Source: Chiua virens (Eukaryota > Basidiomycota > Agaricomycetes > Boletales > Boletaceae). From it: a DNA stretch of 64,000 bases. Made by a program: the position numbers and the translations under genes. The stretch spans positions 620,001-684,000 of the forward strand of contig JAHNUO010000011.1 of the NCBI GenBank assembly GCA_019787685.1, given 5' to 3'. Shown here one piece after another: positions 10,770-20,848 of the stretch. Below the pieces are notes generated by a model, which did no database searches, was not told the origin of the DNA, and worked only from the letters and a program-made list of their open reading frames with translations. Positions within the stretch are counted from its first letter, which is position 1. Each line of letters opens with the position of its first letter.

Positions 10770-12041
10770 CTAGGATTTCCCACAGAACATGCAGAGGTTA
10801 TTGTTGAAACAATGTTTGTGTTCTTCTGCAGTGAGTTTACCATCCTTGCCTAACTTAGAAGAATAGTCGGGCTTCGGGACAGCAGGGGTAGTGGCAACTT
10901 TGCCTTTGGACTCCGAGGGGTCTTTTGACTTCTGGTTGCCGGAATGATTACCGGAGTTGGATGCAGAGTGTTTCTCGGAGGTCTTGGGTGCGGAGTTGTT
11001 AGAGGGTTGCTTTGTTTGGCGGTTTATCTCGGACTTGTGCTTCCAGTAGCGCATGTCGATACTTTGTGCGAGGTAGCGGAGTTGGATGAGGTCGGAGGGT
11101 TTGCCAATGCGGGAGATCTCATCCTTGATACAGTCAGGCAACCCATTGTAGAAATGGTGCTGGAGGGCACCTTCTCCATAACCCCGGACTTGCGAAGCAA
11201 TCCTGTTAAATTTGACAATGTACTTGTTGATACACTGTCCATCCTTCATAGAGAGATGATCAAGCTGATGCTCGGCATCTCCAATGGGGTCATGAGGTCC
11301 GAAGTTCGTCTGGAGTTCCAAGACAAACTCGGTGTAGTTATCCATCCAGTCAGGACGGAGTGTCGAATCTTCCATCTGGAGTAGGTCCAGTTCGAACCAT
11401 TCCAGAGCCATACCCTTGAGGTAAGACTGCACGAAGGTTACTTTGGCATGGTCTGTGCGGAAAGCATTAGGGCAGTCTTGGAAGTTTTGTTTGCATTGGA
11501 CCAGGAAGACTCGGAGTTTGCGGGAATCAGTCCCGTCAAACTGGTCTGGTTCCTGGACCTTAGTGCAGGGAGAGGAGTCAGAGGGAGGGCGACGGGAAGA
11601 ACGGGCAAGGTTGCGAATAGCATTGGCGAGCTGTCCGAGAATGTTTTCAGCCTCGGTGAGGTCGTTCTCTGAGCGATAAGAATTGGGGTTGGAGTCATGG
11701 TCAGAACCAGGATCATCTCCGGGGTAGTCCGGATCATCCGGGTCATCATCACCTAATGCATTCTGTGGTGCGGTGATGGGTTCTTCGGAGAGTTCAGACG
11801 GAGTAGTATCTAGTTGTCCTCCAAGTGTGCACTCTGCGATGCATGCTCCCGGAGTGGGAGTTTGTGGTACGCGACCTGCCATGGAGGTGGAAGGGGTGTG
11901 TCTGGAGAAAAAGGTTTGGAATTGTTCAACGAGTTCTGCACCTCGACGAGTACTTCCGTATTGTATGAGAGGGTTGAATTGTGGAGATATTGGTTGTGCA
12001 CCTTCAGTGCAGCTTCTGGATCTGGTTGTGTGCGTAGCCAT
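10770..12041 (-). CDS. Gag of B1
   Basis: 423 codons from the ATG at 12041, 37 bp after the LTR. It contains an acidic region (DDDPDDPDYPGDD), the retrotransposon Gag core (FDGTDSRKLRVFLVQC, FVQSYLKGMALEWFE, LQTNFGPHDPIGDAEHQLDHL) and a basic Ser/Asn tail. The zinc knuckle is cut short: CMFCGKS is followed by a stop. The B2 copy shows 36 additional bases here, encoding the His and last Cys, so B1 has lost half of the knuckle. Gag would form the particle that packages element RNA. Confidence 0.85.
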   Translation of the reverse strand: MATHTTRSRSCTEGAQPISPQFNPLIQYGSTRRGAELVEQFQTFFSRHTPSTSMAGRVPQTPTPGACIAECTLGGQLDTTPSELSEEPITAPQNALGDDDPDDPDYPGDDPGSDHDSNPNSYRSENDLTEAENILGQLANAIRNLARSSRRPPSDSSPCTKVQEPDQFDGTDSRKLRVFLVQCKQNFQDCPNAFRTDHAKVTFVQSYLKGMALEWFELDLLQMEDSTLRPDWMDNYTEFVLELQTNFGPHDPIGDAEHQLDHLSMKDGQCINKYIVKFNRIASQVRGYGEGALQHHFYNGLPDCIKDEISRIGKPSDLIQLRYLAQSIDMRYWKHKSEINRQTKQPSNNSAPKTSEKHSASNSGNHSGNQKSKDPSESKGKVATTPAVPKPDYSSKLGKDGKLTAEEHKHCFNNNLCMFCGKS

Positions 12042-12166
12042 GTTCAGTGACTAGTGACAAGTGGAAGTCTGAATATACTGTTAAGACCGGGTCTACTCGG
12101 GGTATGAACTCCAGAACTCCGGAGTTATTCTTGTGGAGGGACTTGGCTTCACTGTGTGTGGTGCAC

Positions 12167-13001
12167 TGTAGGAGTCAATGATCCCTTGAGGTGATAAACC
12201 CGTGTTCCCGCTTTGTTTACAGGATGCCCAGATTGCCCATATCGATTGTCCTACCCGTCCGTCGTGGTCCCGTGTCCATCTGAGTGGATCCAACCCATAT
12301 TCGTATGTTTTGTTCTTCGTTCCTACACGTTTTCGCGCGAGGTGACCGAATCGGGTTGCTCGATCGGGATCGCACGACGTACACTAATCAACTCTCTTTT
12401 GTCCAATTTCTATTTTATTTCGTACCTTCTTAGATTTTTTTTAGACGGTTCCGTGTTATCGACACGTATCCGATTGGTTATAAGGAATGGATAGTCGGGT
12501 CATACGACGTTAAAAAGGTAGTCCATTGATTCACGGATCAAACCTTATCCCACCTTGACAGAACATTGTTTTCCTTTTCACAGGTCGATCTCCATGAGAG
12601 TCGGCTCCATATACGTATGCTTCCCTTATTTATTCGATACTTTATCCACTGTAAAAGTCCCAGGGAATACCTGAGACTATAAAATTTGTGTTCGTAAATA
12701 AAAATTTCATCTTTCGATCCCCGTTTTCTCTCGTGTTCTAAGTCGCCTCGCCCGGTTATCTATCTTCTCTATCCGCCCTTACTCGTACTCGATCACCGTT
12801 GTGCTCGAGTCTCTGCCTTGTCGCCGAACTATCCGACTGTCTGCGTTTCGGCCGGTTTTGTCGACCTTCATACGGTTTCACCCGGGAATGCGTCCGGATT
12901 GCTTTCAAAGCTCCTGTCAACGCCTTGACACTTCGTCTCCAACCTCAGAACCCCTTGGGACAAGTCATACTCGCACCCATCCCTTTTCTTTCTATCTGAC
13001 A
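12167..13001 (+). repeat. 5' LTR-like end of the GAG-only element
   Basis: It begins TGTAGGAGTCAATGATCCC and contains a promoter-like GAGACTATAAAATTTG at about 12670. The 3' boundary near TTTCTATCTGACA is inferred by comparison with related LTR ends (a CCTTGGGAC...CCCTTTTCTTTC block about 40 bp before the end, as in 16074-16688 and 31986-32691). It looks related to, but not the same family as, the 3' LTR. Confidence 0.5.
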
Positions 13002-13318
13002 GTTCTACTAACCCTGTTCCTGTCACACCAGCCCGTTCTTTATTCCTTCAACTGGAGCCCACTGCGAGGGACTTCCAGAAGTTGGTACAGACGACGACAA
13101 CCCATCCACTCATTATTCACCTCACTCACGACACACCTTCGCTTCACTCTCAGAAAATTTTTGCCTCGGTTAACACCTCCTTGCATAGCATCATCGCCCC
13201 TATCAAACCCTGCACCACTACCCTTACGCCGCTGCAGAACTCTAAGTGACGTCAGACAAGTCAGACGACACACCTGTCACGGCACACGATGACCTGTGCC
13301 ACCATCTGAGTCGTTACT

Positions 13319-14902
13319 ATGCCATCACCCGGATATCTCCTACAGCTGCCCTTCCGGACTGCCTCTAGTGCCCCACGTTTCGATGCGACCATTCCGTCAC
13401 AGTTAGCTACGAGCATTGGACTCACGGATGCACAGAAGATTAATACAGCCATCTGGTATGCCTACCCAGAAGATGCCGAGCTATGGTGGACATCGCAGCA
13501 AGTACTCACAGCGCAGCCGGATTGGTCAACATTTGTAGCGGATGTCCAGCACTGGTACTCATCATACAACGATGACTACCCACTTTACGTTCCAGAACCA
13601 TCCATCGACATCACCACTGACCCCATCCTTGCCTCAGTGTCCACCTTGTCGAATCTAGCAGATCACACGCCGCAAAGTGATTCCATCCGGGTCTATTCAA
13701 GGATAGTAGAATATGATCCTGAGCAATCCGGTAATGTCTCAATTGAACCCGTCTGTGCTGATCCACCTCTCACAGCTGTCGAATGTGTGGTACCGCATGC
13801 CGAAACACAGGAGCAAGATGAACCGGATTGCCCCAACACATCTCACCCACTACGCTCACCCTCCTCAGCCACAATCTCTCTGCCACCGGACGTACTCATG
13901 CATACATCAATCCGGATGTTCTCGGACCCATCACCACGACCAATCCAACCACCTTCGCCCTCTTCAGATACGTCACAACCCGACTTGTCCACCCCATCGC
14001 TCTCACCATCGACCACGCCAGCCTTGCCACCTCTGTCACCTCGGACGACTATGAAGTTGCCACCGATGAACCTCGCACCACCACTCACCCATCCGTCGCA
14101 TAGTACTGGATTGCAGCTCAGCAGATTGACGTTTTCAGCTATGACAAAACGGCCAACCGGGCGCATACTCTCATCCCACTCACTTTCCTCTCACCCACCT
14201 GGCTTAGCACAACCACCTCACTTGCCTCCAGAAGACACAACTGTTTTATCACCACCGGATCCACCATCATCGCCATCCATTCGTGATAGCAGCATGCCAG
14301 CCGCATCACTGAAAACATCTATCCGGATAGCTCAGATCATGTCGGATCCATCACCACCCGCATTGCCCAGTCAGTCTCTCATCCCTAAAGCTGTCCCATT
14401 GCCTATCACATCCGAACCGCTGTCGCTGCATTTACAGCCATATCTGAGGATTTGTAGTACCTTGCCGGTTCAATCGGTTTCTGGTCAGGTATCGAAGCTA
14501 AACGCACTCTTCTGCACAGTTCCTATGCCCCATGAAGTGCGCACATTGCAGCCACGCCCATCACCCTCGTTCTTTTTCAACAAACCGCCCTCGCTGCTAT
14601 CGACCTTGCCCCTCGCTTCCGCAACCATGCCACCACTCATCTCATCCGAGCCGCTACCTCTACGTTTACGGCCGTATCCAAGGACCCATACCTCACCGGT
14701 TCAATCGGTTCTGAGCCGGTTATTGAAACTATGCATGCCCTTCGCTGCTCTCCCAATCCGTTTCCCTCTCTCTCAATTTTACACTAACGCATACATCGTT
14801 TCGTTTCAGTTTATGCTTCAGCTGTCTCTGCCCACATCGGGTTTATTTGATGACCTGGCCGACACTGTTCGGTCACGTTTTCCCTTCGACCCGGGAATCT
14901 GA
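13319..14902 (+). CDS. Gag-like protein of the GAG-only element
   Basis: 527 codons from ATG to TGA, uninterrupted. The N-terminal 80 residues (RFDATIPSQLATSIG, then AELWWTSQQVL and PDWSTFVADVQHWY) resemble the first part of a retrotransposon Gag capsid domain. The remainder is a long Pro/Ser/Thr-rich tail with repeated SDPSPRP- and SEPLPLRLRPY-like phrases. I see no zinc knuckle. Being the only open frame in the element, it probably encodes the particle protein or a decoy. It is one of the few fully open frames in the window. Confidence 0.6.
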   Translation: MPSPGYLLQLPFRTASSAPRFDATIPSQLATSIGLTDAQKINTAIWYAYPEDAELWWTSQQVLTAQPDWSTFVADVQHWYSSYNDDYPLYVPEPSIDITTDPILASVSTLSNLADHTPQSDSIRVYSRIVEYDPEQSGNVSIEPVCADPPLTAVECVVPHAETQEQDEPDCPNTSHPLRSPSSATISLPPDVLMHTSIRMFSDPSPRPIQPPSPSSDTSQPDLSTPSLSPSTTPALPPLSPRTTMKLPPMNLAPPLTHPSHSTGLQLSRLTFSAMTKRPTGRILSSHSLSSHPPGLAQPPHLPPEDTTVLSPPDPPSSPSIRDSSMPAASLKTSIRIAQIMSDPSPPALPSQSLIPKAVPLPITSEPLSLHLQPYLRICSTLPVQSVSGQVSKLNALFCTVPMPHEVRTLQPRPSPSFFFNKPPSLLSTLPLASATMPPLISSEPLPLRLRPYPRTHTSPVQSVLSRLLKLCMPFAALPIRFPLSQFYTNAYIVSFQFMLQLSLPTSGLFDDLADTVRSRFPFDPGI

Positions 14903-16073
14903 CAGTTTTTTTTTTTCACTATCATCGAGATGCCCTCACCCTTTCTCCACAGCATTATCTGGATGACCGGGAGGTCATCAGATATGGCCTACCCAGGGGG
15001 GAGGGGTCTACAAGACCGCCTCGGTTCCACATGCAACTTTTCGCGTTTTCACAATTTCAGTCATTGAAGTCATTCTTTTGATATCCGTTTCATCTCTGTT
15101 GCATCCCCGGTATTCGTCCAGCAGATCTCTATCTCACCCCGGGTTTAGTCCGGTGATCGATCATTACTCATCGAACAAGAAACCATCACAGAAAAGAAAA
15201 GAATACCATATAGAAAAACCAACACACGATCGTATAGTCCATTCATTTCTTCTACCACTCAATTCACTACTTCGTTATTGCAATCATCTAGAGTTCGTGC
15301 CCTCATCCGCTACATACCACTTCTGCTCTTCGAACGCGCATAGGCACAACGCACTTTATCCGGTCGTATCCGGATTGTTTCCGGACGTTTTTAGGTATCA
15401 CAAAAGGGCATCCGTTGCAGGTATAGACGCGAAAGACGCACGACGAAGACAAGCCGAGTCGGACACTCGTCAATTGGTTTCATTTTTGTTTTTCTCTTTC
15501 TTATCATCTCTTTCACATTCAACCATGCAGTTCTTTTCTTCGTATTCGGATCACACAGCGAGCAGCGGATAGCAAACTCGGCCGACCAGATCACATTGGA
15601 TCACACCGGACACATGCGGACAAGCAGAATTCACGCAGGACAATCAACGCATACCAGAGATGCTATCACTGCGATGAACACGAAACCATCACACACACTT
15701 CGCATTGCAGATTACGGCCATCCTTCATCCATCGTGCCTTCATGTGTGAGACCATAGACAACAGACACACAGAAAAGCCACGCATCACACCGTTGCGATT
15801 ACTATCCGATCCTGTCGTTTTCGGGTCATCATCACTATGCAGCCACCATCACTCTCATTGTCATCATCATCATCTCTGTCGTCATCTCTGTCGTCGTCTC
15901 TGTCATTACTGTCATCACTCTCATTGCTGTCATTGTCTCTGTCGACATATCCGTCACCCTTGCGTATCCGGACCCATCCGCTGCCATCTGCAACTGTCAC
16001 GTTGAACCACCGATCGCATCCCCATACACATCGGGCTGACTGGGGACAGTCAGCATCTAAAGTCCCCGTCGGG
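14903..16073 (+). other. Non-coding 3' internal region of the GAG-only element
   Basis: Contains the purine run at about 14989-14997 and a simple-sequence tract of TCATCATC / TCTGTCGTC units at 15840-15955. It has only short open frames without recognisable domains, and no pol genes. Confidence 0.6.
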
Positions 16074-16688
16074 TGTAGGTAATAGGTATTCCCTGTGCTC
16101 GCATAGCATGTTTCCACACCCTGTCGTCACCCGATCCCGATCCTGATCTGTCTGCTTGTGTGAACTCATCTGGATTGCTGTATCCACACCCAATTTGCCT
16201 CGGACTCTTTTATTTTATTTTTGATGCTCCTTATTTGTACTTAGCATTGGCTAGACCATGTCACACAGCCCTTGCAGGGACGTTCGGGTGCCTCTCGAAC
16301 TTTATACCATATGAAAACCTTCTTTTTATTATTATCCTTACTTAGGACGAGTCTGAGGGTATTCCCGAGGACTATAAATTCACTGTATTGACAAAAATAC
16401 AGTAGCTTTTGCCCGTGTGCATCTGTCTCACATCGTTTTCGGTCGACGTTCGTTTTCTCTCGCTCTCCTCGTATTTTCTCAATCCGGATCGGACTGCCGT
16501 GTCCGCTTTTCTATCCATTTTAATCCGGATTCGCCCCGGATTCATCTTGGACTACTCAAAAACCATTATTCGTCGTTCACCAACTCAGTGTTGTCCCTGG
16601 GTCGAATGGAATCGCATTCCTTCACCCTCTTTTCTATTTCTTTCAATCCCCCTGAGTATTGCACTACAGCCGGGATATATTACCTTCA
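16074..16688 (+). repeat. 3' LTR (family C) of the GAG-only element
   Basis: 615 bp, TGTAGGTAATAGG...ATATTACCTTCA, with GAGGACTATAAATTC at about 16366 as the likely promoter. Nearly the same sequence occurs inverted at 38604-39216 with its own duplication, which fixes both ends. It directly abuts GCGC of the split B1 LTR. Confidence 0.9.
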
Positions 16689-17173
16689 GCGCCCTTGTCA
16701 CAAGTCTGTCCTTTATTTCGGAGAACAGAGAACGGAGGTCGGAGGTGAGACTTAACACCAAAGTGAAGTCGAGCAGAGATAAGACCATCGAGGTCTTATG
16801 GAGTTCGGAGAGAATAGAAGGTAAAACTAATATTCAGACTGAGGGTACAAAGTTGGAGTACTACAGTTTATATACTTGGAGTAGAATGGAGATTAGTAAT
16901 GGGGTTGGTAAGAAACTGAGTAAGATGGAAATCAGGAAAGTATGTAACCAGAGTGGAGCCGGGTATGTACAGAGGCCGGAGCTGTGCTGTTAAGCAAGAC
17001 ACAGGTTATTACTAATATAACACTAGTACAAAAAGAGACAAGAGGAAATCGAGAAGGTTCTAAGTGAAGTCCAGAGATCAGGAGTTGTGTCCAGAGAGAG
17101 ATCATATCAGAGTTATGAAGGAGTAAACCCGGAGATCTCGGAGTTGGATTGATGAGATATACGGGATATGACA

Positions 17174-17728
17174 AGCACTCACGTGGCCACAATTAGTTGT
17201 GGACATAGAAGGGATGTTCCATCAGAACAATATGGTGGATTGGGCAAGAACCAAGCTCGAAAACCATATGCAAGGAACAATGAGAGTTGGGGACTTCATC
17301 ATCAAATGGGAGAATCTCTGGCACCAAGCAGAAATAAATCCTACCCATACCATTCATCTCCTAGAGACAAATATCGCCAGAAGCATCATCTTCTAAATCT
17401 TTTCTAAATCTTTAAAGATGGCCAACAACTAAACCAAAATGATGAGATGTATACCAATATAGCTGATCCCTCCTATACTGCCAATAGAAATCAGGCAGTA
17501 ACAAAATACCTCGCTGCTATCCAAACAGCAGGAAATTCTATGGAATCAATAAACCTTGTCCAAGGCAAACGCACATGGGCCAAGAAAGACCCTAGTACCA
17601 TGGACATATTGTCCACTTATCACAAAGACAAAGATGGATGGTTCCATACATCTAAAGTGAAAGCTATAGGTCAGAAGGAGACCAGATGAACCCCAAAGTG
17701 CTTTAATTGTGAGGCACAAGGACACTAC
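17174..17728 (+). pseudogene. Gag of H, middle to zinc knuckle
   Basis: Reads PQLVVDIEGMFHQNNMVDWA, then GDFIIKWENLW and SINLVQGKRTW, a gypsy-type Gag (retrotransposon Gag C-terminal region). It reaches KCFNCEAQGHY exactly at the F insertion (TSD ACTAC, 17724-17728). Stops occur at about 17400 and 17688. The N-terminal part is absent. The frame resumes at 49293 with PKDCPKPKNQC, rebuilding CX2CX4HX4C. Confidence 0.8.
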
Positions 17729-17850
17729 TGTTGTAAATCTGAGATTTGAGTCAATTCGTATGGACTTGATATAGTAGATTACATAAGCTGACCTTATATT
17801 GGTCATTAGCTACTGTAGTTTCTGTAGTGACTTCACTATGGTTTTCTACA
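17729..17850 (+). repeat. 5' LTR of F
   Basis: 122 bp, starting TGTTGTAAATC and ending TTTTCTACA. The 3' copy at 49166-49287 differs at only a few positions, mostly transitions. Confidence 0.9.
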
Positions 17851-17905
17851 GGTTATGAGCCCTGCTAGTGCCTGTTAGCTCATTCACCTTACCCAAAAAT
17901 ACCAA

Positions 17906-19181
17906 ATGGACTTCTTTGACACCATTGAGCTCTCCCCAGATGGAAGTAATTGGTCAGAATGGCGTAAAGCCATAATTCAAGCTGTAGAGGAACATGGACT
18001 GCAAGAATACCTTGATGGATCTGTCTCAACCTCAAATAGACAGCTCGCCACAATGGCAAAATTCATTTTAGTCTCTGGAATCCTAGATTTGATCCTTGGA
18101 TCAATGATTCACCTCACGACAGCACACAAACTCTACAGCTACCTCAAAAATTGATTCAACAAGTCTATAGTACAACTGTTACAAGAACGACTACTGAACA
18201 TTGAGGAGCGGAGCAACAAAACGCCACAAATGGCTGTGCACGAGTGCAGAATAGTCAAAATTGAGTTAGAAGAAGCTGAAATCGAGTTGGAAATGCTGTG
18301 GGTTGATAAACTCACAGAGGAAATGCACAGAGATGTGCATGATAAAGTGGAGAGTGCTGAACTGCATCAAACTGTGTCAATTGAGGGAGAGAGCAGATCT
18401 GCAACAGTGCATGAGCAATCAACAACACTGGCTGATGAAACCAATCAATACAATGAAACAGTCAATGAGGACTTACCTGAAGGTCCTCGACAGCCTATTT
18501 CACCAATCTGCAGTCCACTCGGATGACAGTGCAGTGAAATAACAGAGTGCAACAACACACAATTGTCGAGCATACAAACTGAGTTGGCCGATGAGTCATT
18601 CATACCACCTGACGAACATCATCAGCACATGCCAAATGACTCACCTGAACTGCCGAAACCTCCTGACAGTGTTGCATGACAAGAGAAAGAACCCCCAAGT
18701 GTCCAGCTCGAGGGGGAGCAGGTTGTACCTGCAAGCCAAGACATTGAGGGTCCTAGCAATGAGACAGTTTCATTGGCAGCACCTGAGAGTAACCAGGATG
18801 CTAAGAAGCAACCAAAGAAGCCACAGAATAGGTCAGAATGGGAGTGCAAACACACAGAGCCAAGCAAGAGAGCAAACTCGCCTAAGAGAGCTCCAAGTGA
18901 GAACGTGCAACCCCAAGGTGATGCACACCCCTGAAATACCTTCACCACTCTCCTACAGGCCCCCAGAGGTGGAACAGGTCAATCTGGTTACAATTTGAAA
19001 GCACCATGCCAAGTTAGAGAGATAGGAGGAGGAGAAGGCAAGTAGACCAGTCCAGACGAAATGAACAACCTGGACGACAAAACAGCTGCATCAGTCAACT
19101 TCCCTAGTCACCTAAAGGGTCCCCAATATGACAAGAATGAGTGCTTTGTTGAAAAGAAGGCACTACATCAGAGGACAGGCC
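17906..19181 (+). pseudogene. Gag-like region of F
   Basis: The ATG at 17906 opens an 82-codon frame (MDFFDTIELSPDGSNWSEWR, then AIIQAVEEHGLQEYLDGS). This resembles the N-terminus of copia Gag (DUF4219/UBN2 type: LDGSNYxxWxxxxxxxLxxxGLWxxxDG). A stop, then a frame change, leads into a second stretch (VKIELEEAEIELEMLW and following) that is acidic and Pro/Gln-rich to 19181. Several stops are present. Gag would package the RNA, but this copy is not translatable. Confidence 0.6.
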
Positions 19182-19535
19182 TGTTATGATAGCTCTGGGT
19201 AGGAACTAGTGTAGCCACAAAAGCAATAAGTACCAAGTGGCTGCAATAACTTAAACAACCACCACTTGGTATGTGGTGCGCTGGATGAGTAGAATGAGGG
19301 ATTACTGGTCAGTGGGTTGCTACCAGTGAGATGAGTGAGAACTCAGGTGTTGCTGAGGTGTCTGGTTGGGAATCTATACCCAAGGGACCAAGGGTCAAGG
19401 GTTGACTCCATTGAGTCCAAGTGGTTGAGGGATCACAGGGGTGTTCCCAAGTGGAGCAGTGATACTCAGCTAGATTGAGGAGATCAAGACTAGAGTACAA
19501 GAGTATCGCTGCGAGGTATTTATACTATGAGGATT

Positions 19536-20106
19536 TGTCATATCCCTTATATCTCATCGATCCAACTCTGAGATCTCCGGGTTTACTCCTTCATAACTCT
19601 GGTATGATCTCTCTCTGGACACAACTCCTGATCTCCGGACTTCACTTAGAACCTTCTCGATTTCCTCTTGTCTCTTTTCGTACTAGTGTTACATTAGTAA
19701 TAACCTGTGTCTCGCTTAACAGCACAGCTCCGGCCTCTGTACATACCCGGCTCCACTCTGGTTACATACTTTCCCAATTTCCGTCTTACTCAGTTTCTTA
19801 CCAAACCCATTACCAATCTCCATTCTACTCCGAGTATATAAACTGTAGTACTCCAACTTTGTACCCTCAGTCTGAATATTAGTTTTACCTTCTATTCTCT
19901 CTGAACTCCATAAGACCTCGACGGTCTTATCTCTGCTCGACTTCACTTCGGTGTTAAGTCTCACCTCCAACCTCTGTTCTCTGTTCTCCGAAATAAAGGA
20001 CAGACTCATGACAAGGGCACACCACACACAGTGAAGCCAAGTCCCTCTGAACAAGAATAACTCCAGAGTTCCAGAGTTCACACCCTGAGTAGACCTGGTC
20101 TTAACA
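19536..20106 (+). repeat. 5' LTR of B2
   Basis: 571 bp, TGTCATATCCCTTATATC...CTGGTCTTAACA, the reverse complement of the B1 LTRs, with TATATAAACTGTAGT at about 19837. Confidence 0.92.
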
Positions 20107-20143
20107 GTATATTCAGACTTCCACTTGTCACTAGTTGCTGAAC

Positions 20144-20848
20144 ATGGCTACACACGCAACCAGATCCAGAACCTGTGCTGAAGGCACACAACCAAATCTC
20201 CATGATTCAACCCTCTTGTACAATATGAAAGTACTCATTGAGGTCCAGAACTCATTGAACAATTCCAAACCTTTTCCTCCGGACATGCCCCTTCTGCCTC
20301 CATGGCAGCTCACATACCACAAACTCCCACTCTGGGCACACATATCACAGAGCATGCACTTGGAGGATGACTAGAATCTACTCCATCTGAACTCTCTGAA
20401 GAACCCATTACCACAGCACAGAATGCATTTGGTGATGATGACCCGGACAATCCAGACTACCCTGGAGATGATCCTGGTTCCGACCATGACTCCAACCCCG
20501 ATTCATATCACTCAGAGAACAACCTCACTAAGGCTGAAACATTCTCAGACAGCTCGCCAATGCTATTCATGACCTTGCCCGCTCTTCCCATCGCCCTCCC
20601 TCTGACTCCTCTTCCCACACTAAGGTCCAGGAAGCAAACCAGTTTGATGAGACTGACCCCTGCAAACTCTGAGTCTTCCTGGTCCAATGCGAATTAAACT
20701 TCCAAGACCACCCTAACACTTTCCACACAGACCATGCCAAAGTAACCTTTGCACAGTCTTACCTCAAGGGCATGGCTCTGGAATGGTTTGAATCAGACCT
20801 ACTCCAGATGGAAGATTCAACATTCCATCCTGACTGGATGGATAACTA
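20144..20848 (+). pseudogene. Gag of B2, first part
   Basis: The ATG at 20144 corresponds to the B1 Gag start. Stops and small deletions interrupt it (for example after LEDD at about 20373). The segment YLKGMALEWFE (here YLKGMALEWFES) is recognisable at about 20760-20800. Coding continues after the Tc1 insertion at 22420 (KFVLELQMNFGP). Confidence 0.75.

Larger units (their letters stand above)
12167..16688 (+). mobile_element. GAG-only LTR element (TR-GAG type) inside the B1 LTR
   Basis: 4522 bp, starting TGTAGGAGTC and ending ATTACCTTCA, bordered by a 4-bp duplication (GCAC/GCGC, one transition). It carries one long Gag-like ORF and no protease, RT, RNase H or integrase, so it depends on another element. 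Oddly, the two ends are not obvious copies of one LTR. The 3' end (16074-16688) is a clean LTR that also occurs alone at 38604-39216. The 5' end shares its first bases with the LTR at 31986 and only short blocks with the 3' LTR. A purine tract (AGGGGGGAGGGG) occurs internally at about 14994. Confidence 0.75.
4610..17173 (-). mobile_element. Ty3/gypsy element B1 with chromodomain
   Basis: Minus-strand element in the order 5' LTR (17173-12079, interrupted), Gag, protease, RT, RNase H, integrase, chromodomain, an antisense ORF, a polypurine tract (AAAGGGGAGATAC, reading minus) and 3' LTR (5179-4610). LTR ends are TGTCATATCCC and GGTCTTAACA. Pol is mostly open, with single stops at 8243-8245 and 6749-6751. 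Three later insertions interrupt it: a MITE (6009-6318), a solo LTR (8954-9321) and a GAG-only element (12167-16688). The outer flanks, GATGC on the left and AGCAC on the right, do not match, unlike almost every other element here. That suggests recombination between two B insertions. Confidence 0.88.
12079..17173 (-). repeat. 5' LTR of B1, split by the GAG-only element
   Basis: LTR pieces 12079-12166 and 16693-17173 join to about 569 bp, the same length as the 3' LTR. The break is inside the phrase GTGTGTGGTGCGCCC seen intact in other family-B LTRs. The four bases at the break are duplicated as GCAC (12163-12166) and GCGC (16689-16692). Confidence 0.9.

Noticed and set aside
11443..12054. 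Plus-strand open frames over B1 Gag
   Set aside because: Shadows of a 423-codon minus-strand Gag with homologous copy B2.
14980..15000. Internal purine run as the polypurine tract of the GAG-only element
   Set aside because: It is over 1 kb from the 3' LTR and the bases after it do not match any LTR start in the window. It may be a relic of an older 3' end, but this cannot be shown.
15742..16117. His/Cys-rich and Asp/Arg-rich open frames on both strands
   Set aside because: They are translations of a TCATCATC/TCTGTCGTC simple-sequence tract. Complementary low-complexity peptides on both strands indicate repeat composition, not genes.
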